64,000 nt of DNA from Deltaproteobacteria bacterium (lineage in GTDB: Bacteria > Desulfobacterota > Binatia > UBA9968), in the NCBI GenBank assembly GCA_009379725.1, contig WHTF01000010.1:1-64000 (forward strand), in the 5' to 3' direction. A model generated the notes under the pieces. It saw nothing but the letters and a program-made list of their open reading frames with translations, was not told the origin of the DNA and made no database searches. Made by a program: the position numbers and the translations under genes. Positions within the stretch are counted from its first letter, which is position 1. Every line of letters starts with the position of its first letter. Below, in pieces: positions 44,566 through 54,587 of this stretch.

Positions 44566-45279
44566 ATGAAAAAGACTATTCTAAACGTAGAGCATTTGAA
44601 CAAGGTTTTTAAGAGCGGCGATAAAACCATGGTGATTCTTCACGAAGTCTCGTTTGCAATCGAAGAGGGCAGCGCATGCGCCATCGTCGGTCCCTCCGGC
44701 AGCGGCAAGACCACGCTGATCGCAATCTGCGCCGGGCTGGAACGCCCCACCCAAGGTGCGGTGCTTTTAAACGGCACCGCCATGCATTCCGCTACGGAAG
44801 AGGAGCTTTCTCGGGTACGAAACCACTTTGTTGGCTTTGTTTTTCAAAGCTTTCAGTTGCTTCCTTCACTGACGGCGTTGGAAAACGTGATGGTGCCCGC
44901 TGAGATTCGCGGCCAGAATCACGCCCGAAGCCGCGCGCAGGACCTACTGCGGCAGGTTGGTCTTGGCGCCCGCACCCATCATTATCCCATTCAGCTTTCC
45001 GGCGGAGAGCAACAGCGCGTCGCGATCGCCCGGGCCTTCATGAACCGGCCGAGGATTCTCTTTGCCGATGAACCGACCGGCAACCTCGACACGGAAACAG
45101 CCAGAGAGATCGTTCGCCTGATTTTCCAGCTCAACGCTGAAACCGGCACAACTTTGATCCTGGTTACTCATGATCGAGAGTTGACCCAGCAAGCTAATCG
45201 GGTCATCAGCCTCAAAGGAGGCAGGGTGCTCTCCGACACGCGAAAGGAGATCGGCATCCCTCATGTCGCTAATGCTTAG
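44566..45279 (+). CDS. ybbA: ABC transporter ATP-binding protein, YbbA/LolD type
   Basis: The product has 237 residues. Walker A GPSGSGKTTL near residue 45, Q-loop FVFQSFQLLPSLTALENV, signature LSGGEQQRVAIARAF, and Walker B ILFADEPTGNLD place it in the MacB/LolD branch of ABC ATPases. It works with the large permease encoded just downstream (17-base overlap) and is divergent from the tesA-like gene. This branch usually acts on envelope substrates. Confidence 0.93.
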   Translation: MKKTILNVEHLNKVFKSGDKTMVILHEVSFAIEEGSACAIVGPSGSGKTTLIAICAGLERPTQGAVLLNGTAMHSATEEELSRVRNHFVGFVFQSFQLLPSLTALENVMVPAEIRGQNHARSRAQDLLRQVGLGARTHHYPIQLSGGEQQRVAIARAFMNRPRILFADEPTGNLDTETAREIVRLIFQLNAETGTTLILVTHDRELTQQANRVISLKGGRVLSDTRKEIGIPHVANA

Positions 45280-47800
45280 ACAATGGATTTGGAAGATGGC
45301 GCTGAGAGACGCCCGGCGGCGCATAAAACCGATGCTGCTGGCGATGACCTGCGTTGTCTTGAGCGTGGCCGCCATTGTCGCCTCATTCTCATTCCGTGAC
45401 AACCTGCAGACCAGCGTGCGCACCCGCGCCAAGAGCCTGCTCGGCGCCGATCTGGTGATCCAAAGCCGAGAGCCGTTTTCACAAGAAGCGGAAGATTTGC
45501 TGAAATCCATCGGCGGGGAGCAGTCGCGCCAGATCGGTTTTTCTTCGATGGCGCTTTTTCTCGAGACCGGCAGATCGCGGCTCGTCGGAGTGCGCGCGAT
45601 CCGCGGTAATTTCCCCTACTACGGCGCGCTCGAGACTGACCCCATGTCCGCGCGGCAAGAGTTTCCCAGCGGGCCGAACGCCCTAGTCGACGAGACAGTC
45701 ATGCTGCAATTCAATGCGCGCATCGGCGACCGTTTGCGCATCGGCGAGCAGGATTTTCGCATCGCTGGCAAACTGCTGAAAATTCCGGGCGAATCCTTGG
45801 CTTTCTCTCTACTGAATCCGCGCATTTATGTGCCGCTGGCTCATTTCAACCAAGCGCAGCTTCTGCAAAAGGGCAGCCGAGTGCGTTACCGCGTTCTTTT
45901 CAAACTGGCTCCGGAGGTCGATGCCGATCGACTGGTGCAACGCTTCGGTTCCGAACTTAGCCGCCTGCGCCTGGAAACCGATACCGTAAGCAGGCGCATG
46001 GCGTCGATTTCCAGGTATACCGACAATCTCTCGCGCTATTTGCAGCTGGCGGTGTTTGTCGCTGTTCTTCTCGCCGGAGTGGGCGTTGCCAGCGCCCTTC
46101 ACGTCTACGTCAAGGAAAAGACCGCATCGGTGGCGGTGCTGCGCTGCATCGGCGCCAGTCCCGCGGAAACGGTGTGCGTTTATCTTATCCAGGCAGTGAT
46201 CATTGCGCTGGCCGGCTCTACGGTGGGAGCGGCTTTGGGCGCCGGCTTGCAGGCTTTGCTGCCGTTTGCGCTCAAAGATTTCCTGCCCGTCGACGCCGTG
46301 ATCACCTACAGCATGAGCGGAGTTTTAGCCGGTGTGGGGACCGGCCTCGGCACATCGCTTCTTTTCGCCCTCATACCCATTATCTCGCTGAGAAACATTT
46401 CGCCGCTCTTTGCGTTGCGTGCATCCTATGAAACCGACAGCCGCAGCCGCGATCCGATTCTCTGGGTGATTTTTTCCGTCATTGTCGTCGCCATCTTCGG
46501 TTTTGGCTTGGCAACCACGGGACTGTGGCTGCACGGACTGAGCTTTACGGCGGCAGTACTCGTTGCCTTTGGCTTGCTCGCTTTTGTCTCTCAGAAGGTT
46601 TCGCTACTGTTGAAGAGTTCTGTTCCTTATTTCCTGCCATTTCCCTGGCGTCAGGGGCTTGCAAGCCTGCACCGGCCCAATAATCAGACCACCGCCGTCA
46701 TGCTCTCAATCGGCTTGGGCGCCTTCCTGCTCATCACCCTCTCCAGTGTCCGCGTGATGTTGGTGAGCCAAGTTGCCGAGCGCGGCGGCAGAGGTGATTC
46801 TAATTTGGTTCTGTTCGACGTACAAAAGGATCAGCGCCAAGGCCTCACCGCGCTGCTGAAATCATTTCACCTCGACAGTTACGAAGAAGTGCCTATTGTC
46901 ACCATGCGTCTGGCCGCCATCAAACACAGACGAGTCGAGGAAATCCGAGCCGACGCGACTTCGAAAATTCCCCGCTGGGCTCTACGGCGCGAATACCGAT
47001 CAACTTATCGCAATCACTTGACCGGCACCGAGAAGATCATCGAGGGAACGTGGCAAGGTAAGGTACCCCCCAACACGCAGCCGATTCCCATTTCGCTGGA
47101 AAAGGGCATTGCGGAATCATTGCAGGTTTCTTTAGGCGACGAGCTGGAATTTGAACTCCAAGGCGTTGCCTTACCGGTACGCGTCGGCAGCATTCGAGAG
47201 GTGGACTGGCAGCGCGTCCAGCCCAACTTTTTCGCGGTGTTTCCCGCAGGTGTCCTCGAGAGCGCGCCGCAGTTCTACGCCATCGTCACCCGCACCGATT
47301 CAAGTCAAGTCTCAGCCGATGTGCAGCGCATGGTGGTGGAACGTTTTCCGAATGTTTCCATGGTCGATTTGACCCTCGTTCTGAATACCCTAGATTCGAT
47401 TCTCGGTCGGGTTTCCAGCGCGGTACGCTTTGTTGCGCTGTTTACGATTTTGACCGGTCTGGCCGTGCTGATCAGCGCGGTTCTGAGCAGCCGCACCCAG
47501 CGCTTAAAAGAAAGTATTTTAATGAAGACCCTGGGCGCGCCACGACGTCAGATCGTCACGGCTATTGTCGCCGAATATCTGTTCTTGGGCGCGATCTCGT
47601 GTGCCACCGCCGCCGTGCTGGCAACGATCGCCAGTTGGGGATTGAGCTTTTACTTTCTCGGTACGGTCCCAGACATCTCGTGGAGGCCTATTCTAGCTAT
47701 TGTAACGATAGTCACCGGCGCGACGGTGATGGCGGGAGTGATCGGTTGCTGGGGAATGTTTCGCCGCTCTGCCCTTGAAGCTCTTCGGGTCGAAGCTTAA
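45263..47800 (+). CDS. ybbP: FtsX-family ABC permease, YbbP-like
   Basis: The product has 845 residues and begins inside the end of ybbA (ATG 45263). An N-terminal membrane helix and periplasmic domain are followed by FtsX core helices (AVFVAVLLAGVGVASALHVYV), a second MacB-type periplasmic part, and a C-terminal FtsX domain (FVALFTILTGLAVLISAVLSS, TLGAPRRQIVTAIVAEY). It is the two-module architecture of YbbP. The substrate is unknown; the pair with YbbA and the divergent lipase-like gene suggests lipid or lipoprotein handling. Confidence 0.9.
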   Translation: MSLMLRQWIWKMALRDARRRIKPMLLAMTCVVLSVAAIVASFSFRDNLQTSVRTRAKSLLGADLVIQSREPFSQEAEDLLKSIGGEQSRQIGFSSMALFLETGRSRLVGVRAIRGNFPYYGALETDPMSARQEFPSGPNALVDETVMLQFNARIGDRLRIGEQDFRIAGKLLKIPGESLAFSLLNPRIYVPLAHFNQAQLLQKGSRVRYRVLFKLAPEVDADRLVQRFGSELSRLRLETDTVSRRMASISRYTDNLSRYLQLAVFVAVLLAGVGVASALHVYVKEKTASVAVLRCIGASPAETVCVYLIQAVIIALAGSTVGAALGAGLQALLPFALKDFLPVDAVITYSMSGVLAGVGTGLGTSLLFALIPIISLRNISPLFALRASYETDSRSRDPILWVIFSVIVVAIFGFGLATTGLWLHGLSFTAAVLVAFGLLAFVSQKVSLLLKSSVPYFLPFPWRQGLASLHRPNNQTTAVMLSIGLGAFLLITLSSVRVMLVSQVAERGGRGDSNLVLFDVQKDQRQGLTALLKSFHLDSYEEVPIVTMRLAAIKHRRVEEIRADATSKIPRWALRREYRSTYRNHLTGTEKIIEGTWQGKVPPNTQPIPISLEKGIAESLQVSLGDELEFELQGVALPVRVGSIREVDWQRVQPNFFAVFPAGVLESAPQFYAIVTRTDSSQVSADVQRMVVERFPNVSMVDLTLVLNTLDSILGRVSSAVRFVALFTILTGLAVLISAVLSSRTQRLKESILMKTLGAPRRQIVTAIVAEYLFLGAISCATAAVLATIASWGLSFYFLGTVPDISWRPILAIVTIVTGATVMAGVIGCWGMFRRSALEALRVEA

Positions 47801-47806
47801 CCCGCA

Positions 47807-48425
47807 TCAGAGCGGTTGATCTTGCGCCAGCCCGATCACTTTTTTCCAAACCTTTCCTCCGCTGGCGAAGTTATGGTTCTTTGCCTCCAATTGGGCGATC
47901 AGCTCGCTTTTTTCGTGAAGTTCAGACGTCAGTTTGTCACACTCTGAAGATAAACGCCTGATCAGCTTGCCGATTTCGGACTCTCGCAGCGCGGCCGCGA
48001 TTTGTGCCTTCCTTTTGCTTGCATTCCTTCTCAACAGCCGCCAGCTCGCTTTCCGCCGCTCGAAGGCGGATTTGATGATCTCGAATAGGCGCTCTTAGCT
48101 CTGCCTCCGCCTTTTTTAACGATAGTTCCTTTTCCTCTAGGCACGCCTCTTTGCTAAAAAGCTGGAGCTTCAACACCGCAATCTCTCCTTCGAGACGCTC
48201 GGCGTATTTCCTGCGTTGGGACTCGGTTTGCTGAAGAGCGAGTTCTGCCTGGCCGAGCTTCGTAGTCAACTGCTCCGCTTCCGCTCGCGCAAGCTTTAAT
48301 TCATTGTCCCCGTTTGCCCGCTGCGCGTCATTCTCCCGCATGCAATCTTCCAGCTGTTCGAATTTTGCCAGTTTCGCATCGTCGGCATGTACGCTCTTCT
48401 TCTTTATCTTTGCCGCTATAGCCAA
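47807..48425 (-). pseudogene. Coiled-coil protein, frameshifted (or 3' part of a longer gene)
   Basis: Two minus-strand frames form one coiled coil. The first, from TTG 48425, reads AKIKKKSVHADDAKLAKFEQ and then long heptad runs (AELALQQTESQRRKYAERLE). The second continues from about 48010, KAQIAAALRESEIGKLIRRL, to the end (VWKKVIGLAQDQPL). The join near 48000-48012 needs one base. Upstream the frame stays open to the nuoN stop (about 48546), reading NFAVDLKIPPRVLTARGSGD without an ATG. It is downstream of nuoN on the same strand and may be translated poorly if at all. There is no signal peptide and no known domain. Confidence 0.45.
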
Positions 48426-48545
48426 CTGGACATTGAAGCTCTTGCTTTCAATCGTATCGCCACTTCCGCGTGCGGTCAGGACGCGGGGAGGTATTTTTAG
48501 ATCTACTGCAAAATTTCCTTGAGCCTGTTGATCAGGAAAGCAAAC

Positions 48546-50030
48546 TTACTTGACAAAGAAACGCAGGGATTGAGTGGTGTATAGAACCAGCGGTGAAAAG
48601 TAGATTCCCAGAGCAACCGTAAGGACCGCCAAGGGTATCAATAAGGTAAAATGACTGCAGGCTATCACAAACTCTTTATCGCCGGGCTCGGGAGCGTCAA
48701 GAAACATCACCTTCACGACCTTAGCATAGTAATAAAGCGAGACGACGCTGTTCGCCACCGCCACCAGCGCCAACACGATAAACTCTCCGCCTTCCTTCAG
48801 GACTGCCGCAAAAAGTAGAAACTTACCGATAAAGCCGGCAAACGGCGGCAGTCCGGTCAGCGAAAAGAGAAAAATCGTAAAACAGACCGCCGGCACAACG
48901 GCGCCCCGCCAGGCCAAGCCGCGATAGCCGTCAATGTCTTCGCTGCCGGTAAAGTTGGCGACCATCGCGACGACAAGAAAAGCGCCGACGTTCATGATCA
49001 GATAAACGACGATATAAAACAGGATGGCGCTCAGGCCGTCGTTGGTCAGTATGGCCAATCCCATGAGCATATAGCCGGCATGAGCGATACCGGAATAAGC
49101 CAGCATGCGCTTCAGATTTCTTTGATTCAAAGCGCAAAGGTTGCCCACCGTCATCGTGATCATGCTGGCGTACAAAAGCACTTGCGGCCACTCGACGCCT
49201 GAAACCAGCGCCCACTCACCACCTGGCGTCACGCGAGAGATACCCGGAAAGAAAAACCGAATCAGAATTGCCAGTCCGGCAGCATTGGACGCAACCGAAA
49301 GAAACGCGCTGAACGGGGTGGGCGCGCCTTGATAGACGTCCGGCGACCACATGTGAAACGGGACGAAGACGATTTTGTAACCGAAACCGGCAAAAATAAA
49401 CATGAACGCCATGAACAAGGCGACGTTGTTCATTTCGCCTTGAGCCAGCGCTTGTTGGATCGCGGCATATTCGAGGCTACCGGTCATGCCAAAGATCCAG
49501 CTCATGCCGTAAATCATGGTACCGGAAGCGACGCCGCCATAGATCAGATATTTCAGCGCCGCCTCGCTGGAGCGACGGTTGCGTGGCAAAAAACCGGTGA
49601 GAACGTAGGACGTCAAGCTAACCAGCTCGAGGGAAAGATAGGCGATCAGAAGATTGCTCGCCGACGCCATGAAAAAAACCCCAAGAGCGCTAGTCAGGAG
49701 AAGGGTGTAATACTCTCCCTGGTACACCCGCCGGATCTCGTGGCTGCCTAGCGACATCCAAATGGTGCAAATCGCAGCCAGTAACGCGACGACCTTGAAA
49801 AAAAGACTGAAGTTGTCCAAAACGACCATGCGGTAAAAAAGCCAGCCCTGCTGTGCGCTATAGAGATCAAAGGTCGATAACAGAGAGGCCACGCAGCCGA
49901 CAATCGCCAGCACCGCGAGATTGCGCTTATTCTGAACAAATAGATCTAGCACGATAAGCAATAGGATGGTTCCCGTGAGTATGAGCTCCGGGCCAAAAAA
50001 ATTCAGGCTTTCGAGGTTTTTCAGATCCAT
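48546..50030 (-). CDS. nuoN: NADH-quinone oxidoreductase subunit N
   Basis: The product has 494 residues with about 14 membrane helices. It is the antiporter-like subunit closest to the peripheral arm, with motifs AYLSLELVSLTSYVLTGFLP, FHMWSPDVYQGAPTPFSAFLS and MLAYSGIAHAGYMLMG. Lys and Glu residues in the middle of helices form the proton channel. It lies 6 bases after nuoM and is the last gene of the operon. Confidence 0.96.
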   Translation of the reverse strand: MDLKNLESLNFFGPELILTGTILLLIVLDLFVQNKRNLAVLAIVGCVASLLSTFDLYSAQQGWLFYRMVVLDNFSLFFKVVALLAAICTIWMSLGSHEIRRVYQGEYYTLLLTSALGVFFMASASNLLIAYLSLELVSLTSYVLTGFLPRNRRSSEAALKYLIYGGVASGTMIYGMSWIFGMTGSLEYAAIQQALAQGEMNNVALFMAFMFIFAGFGYKIVFVPFHMWSPDVYQGAPTPFSAFLSVASNAAGLAILIRFFFPGISRVTPGGEWALVSGVEWPQVLLYASMITMTVGNLCALNQRNLKRMLAYSGIAHAGYMLMGLAILTNDGLSAILFYIVVYLIMNVGAFLVVAMVANFTGSEDIDGYRGLAWRGAVVPAVCFTIFLFSLTGLPPFAGFIGKFLLFAAVLKEGGEFIVLALVAVANSVVSLYYYAKVVKVMFLDAPEPGDKEFVIACSHFTLLIPLAVLTVALGIYFSPLVLYTTQSLRFFVK

Positions 50031-50036
50031 AGTCGG

Positions 50037-51560
50037 CTAGGAAGGCAGGTGCGGAATAATGATCTGGTTGAGGTTATCCAGCGATGTACGTAATAGATCC
50101 AGGACCACACTGGGATAGACTCCGACTAAAATAACGATGGCTCCCAGCGGCACCAGGGTAAATATCTCCCGGCCGTCGATTTCAGGGATGGTTTTATATT
50201 TTTCGTTAGTTGGACCGAGGTAAACACGCTGTACCGTCCACAATAGATAACCTGCCGTAAGAATGACACCGGTGGCCCCAAGAATCGCCAGCCCCGGATA
50301 CTTCTGCCAAACGCCCAGCAAGACCAACACCTCGGAAATGAATCCGGAGAGCCCCGGCAAACCCATGGACGCAAAAAACGCTAGGGCGGTAATTCCGGTG
50401 TAAACCGGCATGACCGCAGCCAAACCACCGAATCCTTCGATATTGCGATGGTGCGCCCGATCATAGATGACGCCGACCAAAAGGAAGAGCATGGCGGTAA
50501 TCGTGCCGTGATTGAACATCTGTAACACCGCGCCGTTGATTCCCTGGGTCGTGAAACTCGCCATGCCCAACATCACATAACCCATGTGACTGACGCTGGA
50601 GTAGGCGACCAGTTTCTTGAGGTCGGTCTGCGCCATCGCGCACAGCGCGCCATAAATGATGTTCCATGCACCGAGGGCGCCCAACAACCAATACGCCATA
50701 TCCGCGGTGGCTACCGGTAGCATCGGATAGTTGATGCGAAGAATTCCGTAAGTTCCCATTTTGAGAAGCACCCCCGCCAGGATGACCGAGATCGCCGTCG
50801 GCGCCTCGACGTGCGCGTCGGGGAGCCAGGTGTGAAACGGGAAAGCCGGAATTTTGATGGCAAAGCCGATGAACATCGCCATCCAAACTACGTGCTGGAA
50901 GCCCCAACGCAGCTCATTAAATGGCCAGAAGGGTAAACTCTGAGTGCTGTAGTTCTTGGCTTGCGCCATCATCACCGTCATATCGAAAGTATGCGGATTG
51001 GTGTTGAAATAGAGCGCCAGGATCGCCAGCAGCATCAAGACGCTGCCGAATAGAGTATAGAGGAAGAACTTGATGGCGGCATATTCACGGCGCGGCCCGC
51101 CCCAAATGCCGATCAGGAAGTACATAGGAAGCAACATAACTTCCCAGAAGATGTAAAAGAGGAAGAAATCCAGAGCGCAGAAAACCCCCATCATTCCCGC
51201 ATCGAGCAGGAGGAAAAGCGCAAAATATCCTTTGACCGCTTTATCGATTCCGAAAGAGGCAAAAATACAGAGAAAGCTGAGCAGCGCAGTCAAGAGAACC
51301 ATGGAGATACTGACACCGTCGACACCGACGAAGTACTGAATATTGTAAGCAGGGATCCAGGCGGCCTTCTGAACAAATTGAAATCCTACTGTCGTCGTAT
51401 CGAAGTTGGCGTACAGCCATGAGGCCATGAGCAGGGGCGGGACCGTCACTGCGGCGGATACCCAACGAATCAAATGATAACTCTGGCTCGGTAACAGCAG
51501 CACGACGACCGCGCCGGCAAGAGGAATAAAAATCATGTAAGTGAGAACGTTATGTTCCAT
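50037..51560 (-). CDS. nuoM: NADH-quinone oxidoreductase subunit M
   Basis: The product has 507 residues and is antiporter-like. Motifs: FYIFWEVMLLPMYFLIGIWG, FHTWLPDAHVEAPTAISVILAGVLLKMGTYG in parts, and KLVAYSSVSHMGYVMLG. It pumps protons in the membrane arm of complex I, between NuoL and NuoN. ATG 51560 lies 22 bases after the nuoL stop codon. Confidence 0.96.
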   Translation of the reverse strand: MEHNVLTYMIFIPLAGAVVVLLLPSQSYHLIRWVSAAVTVPPLLMASWLYANFDTTTVGFQFVQKAAWIPAYNIQYFVGVDGVSISMVLLTALLSFLCIFASFGIDKAVKGYFALFLLLDAGMMGVFCALDFFLFYIFWEVMLLPMYFLIGIWGGPRREYAAIKFFLYTLFGSVLMLLAILALYFNTNPHTFDMTVMMAQAKNYSTQSLPFWPFNELRWGFQHVVWMAMFIGFAIKIPAFPFHTWLPDAHVEAPTAISVILAGVLLKMGTYGILRINYPMLPVATADMAYWLLGALGAWNIIYGALCAMAQTDLKKLVAYSSVSHMGYVMLGMASFTTQGINGAVLQMFNHGTITAMLFLLVGVIYDRAHHRNIEGFGGLAAVMPVYTGITALAFFASMGLPGLSGFISEVLVLLGVWQKYPGLAILGATGVILTAGYLLWTVQRVYLGPTNEKYKTIPEIDGREIFTLVPLGAIVILVGVYPSVVLDLLRTSLDNLNQIIIPHLPS

Positions 51561-51582
51561 CTTCTACATTCTCCAGTCAGAC

Positions 51583-53616
51583 TCAACTCCAGTAACGCAA
51601 CTTGACGATAATAGCGAAGACCACGGCGATCAGAATTCCGTACAGATAACTATTGATATTACCGGTCTGGACTCTGCGGAATTTATTGCCCGTCCAAAAG
51701 ATGATGTCAGCCAAGGCATTAACCATGCCATCGATGATGTAACGGTCGAACAGCCCATTTACCCACGAGACAAACCTCGTCAAGGTCGCCGCGCCATTGA
51801 CGATTGCGTCGACGATGTAGTGATCGAACGCAGACCAAAAACGCGCCAGCAATAATGTACCGTTGACAAACACCACCTGGTAGATTTCATCCAGATACCA
51901 TTTGTTATCAAACAAGCGATAGAAAAAGCCGCCGGCAAGATTGGCGAAGCGATCCGGCGAAAACGCGCCGCGATAATACATGAGATACGAAAGGAGCGCT
52001 CCGCTGGCAGCCACTAAAATCGAGACAGCCATCAGGCCCAGCTCGAGCGCGTGCGAGCCATGGTGCTCGCCATGCGCGATCACCGGTTCGAGCCACCGGG
52101 CAAATAGGCTGCCGCCGAACACCGCCGGCAGTCCGATCCAGCCCACCAGCAAAGCGCCGATGGCCAATATCACCAGCGGCAGGGTCATCACCCTGGGTGA
52201 TTCATGCAAATGCTCTCGAGTATGATGATCGGCGCGGCTCTCGCCGAAAAAGACCATGAAGAGTTGCCGGAACATGTAAAAAGCGGTCATGCCTGCGCCC
52301 AACACAGCCAAGCCCCAGATCACCGGGTGATGATTGGAAAACGCCAGCCAGAGAATTTCGTCCTTCGAGAAAAATCCAGCCGTTCCCGGCACGCCGGCGA
52401 TGGCCAATACCGAGATCAAAAAAGTAATAAACGTCAACGGCATGTATTGCTTGAGCCCGCCCATCTTGCGCATGTCTTGTTCGTGATGCATGGCGTGAAT
52501 AACGCTGCCGGCGCCGAGGAACAGACAAGCTTTAAAGAACGCGTGGGTCACCAAATGAAACACCGCCGCCGCGTAACCGCCGACGCCTACGCCGATGAAC
52601 ATATAACCGAGCTGGCTGACCGTGGAATACGCCAACACTTTTTTGATGTCGGTCTGGGTAAGTGCAATAGTTGCCGCCACCAGCGCCGTCAGGAGGCCGA
52701 TGACCGCAATGAGCTGCAAGGTAAAAGGCGCCATGGAGAAGAAGACGTTTAACCGCGCGGTCATATAGACGCCGGCGGTAACCATGGTGGCGGCGTGAAT
52801 CAACGCGCTGACCGGAGTCGGACCGGCCATGGCGTCGGGGAGCCAGACGTACAGCGGAATTTGCGCTGACTTACCGGCGGCGCCGACGAAAAGAAACAGC
52901 GTGGCGACCGTAACCACACTCAATCCCCAGATCGTTTGTCCCTCAAGAGTGGAGGCCCACCGCGCCATTTCACGGAAAGTCAGGGTTCCATGCCCCTGGG
53001 AATCGAGCGACCAAAAAAGCAAAAACACGCCCAACACAAAACCGAAGTCGCCGACCCGGTTGACAATGAATGCCTTGTTGCCGGCGCGTGCATTGGCATG
53101 ATCGTGATACCAAAAACCGATCAGCGCATAAGAGCACAACCCGACGCCTTCCCAACCGACGAACATAAGAAGCAGGTTGTCGCCCAACACCAGCGCCAGC
53201 ATGGCTGCGGTGAAAAGATTTAAATAGGCAAAGAACCGCCAGAAAGCATTGTCGTCATGCATGTAACCGGTGGCGTAAATATGAATCAAGCCGCCGATTC
53301 CGGTCACCACGAGAATCATCACCGCGGACAGCGGGTCGACCAGAAAGGCCATATCCGCTTTGAGAGAGCCAAGATGGATCCAGGTGTAAAGATTATCGAT
53401 GAGAAACCGCTGTTCGGGAGGGAGGGCCGTGAGCCTAACCAATGCCATTACCGAGAGGCCGAACCCAATGATAACCGGCGTACAGGCGATAATGCCGATG
53501 GCGCCCTTGCCCAGTCTCTTTTGGATTTTCGCGCCCAAAAGACCATTAATAATCGCGCCGATCAAAGGCAGGAACACGATCCAACGAATAAAATCGGTCT
53601 GTATCGGTTGATCCAT
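51583..53616 (-). CDS. nuoL: NADH-quinone oxidoreductase subunit L
   Basis: The product has 677 residues, the largest antiporter-like subunit. It carries VGWEGVGLCSYALIGFWYH, WLPDAMAGPTPVSALIHAATMVTAGVYM in parts, and KKVLAYSTVSQLGYMFIG. The C-terminal lateral helix region and last membrane helix (YLYGILIAVVFAIIVKLRYW) are present. It is the distal proton pump of complex I. Confidence 0.96.
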   Translation of the reverse strand: MDQPIQTDFIRWIVFLPLIGAIINGLLGAKIQKRLGKGAIGIIACTPVIIGFGLSVMALVRLTALPPEQRFLIDNLYTWIHLGSLKADMAFLVDPLSAVMILVVTGIGGLIHIYATGYMHDDNAFWRFFAYLNLFTAAMLALVLGDNLLLMFVGWEGVGLCSYALIGFWYHDHANARAGNKAFIVNRVGDFGFVLGVFLLFWSLDSQGHGTLTFREMARWASTLEGQTIWGLSVVTVATLFLFVGAAGKSAQIPLYVWLPDAMAGPTPVSALIHAATMVTAGVYMTARLNVFFSMAPFTLQLIAVIGLLTALVAATIALTQTDIKKVLAYSTVSQLGYMFIGVGVGGYAAAVFHLVTHAFFKACLFLGAGSVIHAMHHEQDMRKMGGLKQYMPLTFITFLISVLAIAGVPGTAGFFSKDEILWLAFSNHHPVIWGLAVLGAGMTAFYMFRQLFMVFFGESRADHHTREHLHESPRVMTLPLVILAIGALLVGWIGLPAVFGGSLFARWLEPVIAHGEHHGSHALELGLMAVSILVAASGALLSYLMYYRGAFSPDRFANLAGGFFYRLFDNKWYLDEIYQVVFVNGTLLLARFWSAFDHYIVDAIVNGAATLTRFVSWVNGLFDRYIIDGMVNALADIIFWTGNKFRRVQTGNINSYLYGILIAVVFAIIVKLRYWS

Positions 53617-53645
53617 TTAACTCTTTAACCCTTGAAACCTTGAGC

Positions 53646-53963
53646 CTATTCTCTGAGAGTCTCTGCGGCTTCGACATCTATGGTATGGAAGAGCTGGAAG
53701 ATCGCCAGCACGATTGCTAATCCCACCGCCGCCTCCGCCGCCGCCAGCATGATCACAAACATGGCGTAAATTTGGCCATCCAAATTTCCGCTACCGAAAT
53801 GAGAGAACGCGACATAATTGACATTTGCGCTGTTAAGAATCAGCTCAACGCCCATCAAGACACTGATCGCGTTGCGTCGCGTGAGAACACAAAAAAGACC
53901 CAGCGCGAATAGAATCGCGCCGATGATGAGATAAGAAGAAAGCTCGTTGGGTGAAAAGATCAT
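53646..53963 (-). CDS. nuoK: NADH-quinone oxidoreductase subunit K
   Basis: The product has 105 residues and three helices. LTRRNAISVLMGVELILNSANVNYVAF holds the essential membrane Glu (in GVELIL); a second Glu lies in AAAEAAVGLAIVLAIF. It is a small channel subunit of complex I. ATG 53963 lies two bases after the nuoJ stop. Confidence 0.95.
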   Translation of the reverse strand: MIFSPNELSSYLIIGAILFALGLFCVLTRRNAISVLMGVELILNSANVNYVAFSHFGSGNLDGQIYAMFVIMLAAAEAAVGLAIVLAIFQLFHTIDVEAAETLRE

Positions 53964-53965
53964 GG

Positions 53966-54466
53966 CTATTCTTTGATCTCCTTGCGGGAAAGAACCACTG
54001 CGCCGATCATGGCCGCGAGCAGCACCAAAGACGCCAATTCGAATGGTAGCAAATAGTTTTCGAGGAACAGATCACCGATTTTAGCGGTCGTCGGTTGGTA
54101 AGCGACTTCCTTTACCTTCACCCAGGGAGTTTCTCGGACGGTCTGAATCAAAAGAGCCAAGAAGACACCGACGATCACCAAAGCTGGAATCCGGCCGGCG
54201 GCGCGATTGGTGATCTCGACGTCAGTAATGCGGTGCGTCAGCATGACGGCAAACAAGATAAGCACTAAGATGCCGCCGACATAGATGAGCAACTGTACTC
54301 CCGCGACGAAATCGGCGCCAAGGAAAATATAAAGCCCGGCAACGCCGGCAAAAGTTCCAAGAAGGGAAAACGCTGAATAAATGATGTTGCGTGAGAACGT
54401 CACTACTGCGGCCGAACCGACCGTGATGAGCGCAATCAGATAAAAAACCGCCGTTGAGATTTCCAT
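53966..54466 (-). CDS. nuoJ: NADH-quinone oxidoreductase subunit J
   Basis: The product has 166 residues and five helices. SAFSLLGTFAGVAGLYIFLGADFVAGVQLLIYVGGILVLILFAVML in parts is the conserved NuoJ core. It ends AAMIGAVVLSRKEIKE. Upstream lies a 121-base spacer after nuoI. Confidence 0.94.
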   Translation of the reverse strand: MEISTAVFYLIALITVGSAAVVTFSRNIIYSAFSLLGTFAGVAGLYIFLGADFVAGVQLLIYVGGILVLILFAVMLTHRITDVEITNRAAGRIPALVIVGVFLALLIQTVRETPWVKVKEVAYQPTTAKIGDLFLENYLLPFELASLVLLAAMIGAVVLSRKEIKE

Positions 54467-54587
54467 GCGTCTTTAAATGTTTTGGGGACCGAAAAGGCCA
54501 GAATGCTTCTTGGCTCAAATACAGGAAGATCGGTTTGGGATCAAGGGGTGTCGGAAATCAATCAGCCACCGCCCCCGCTTCAGCCAC

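Noticed and set aside
52204-53628. Long plus-strand ORFs over nuoL
   Set aside because: Shadows of the GC-rich nuoL gene. nuoL is intact with all motifs.
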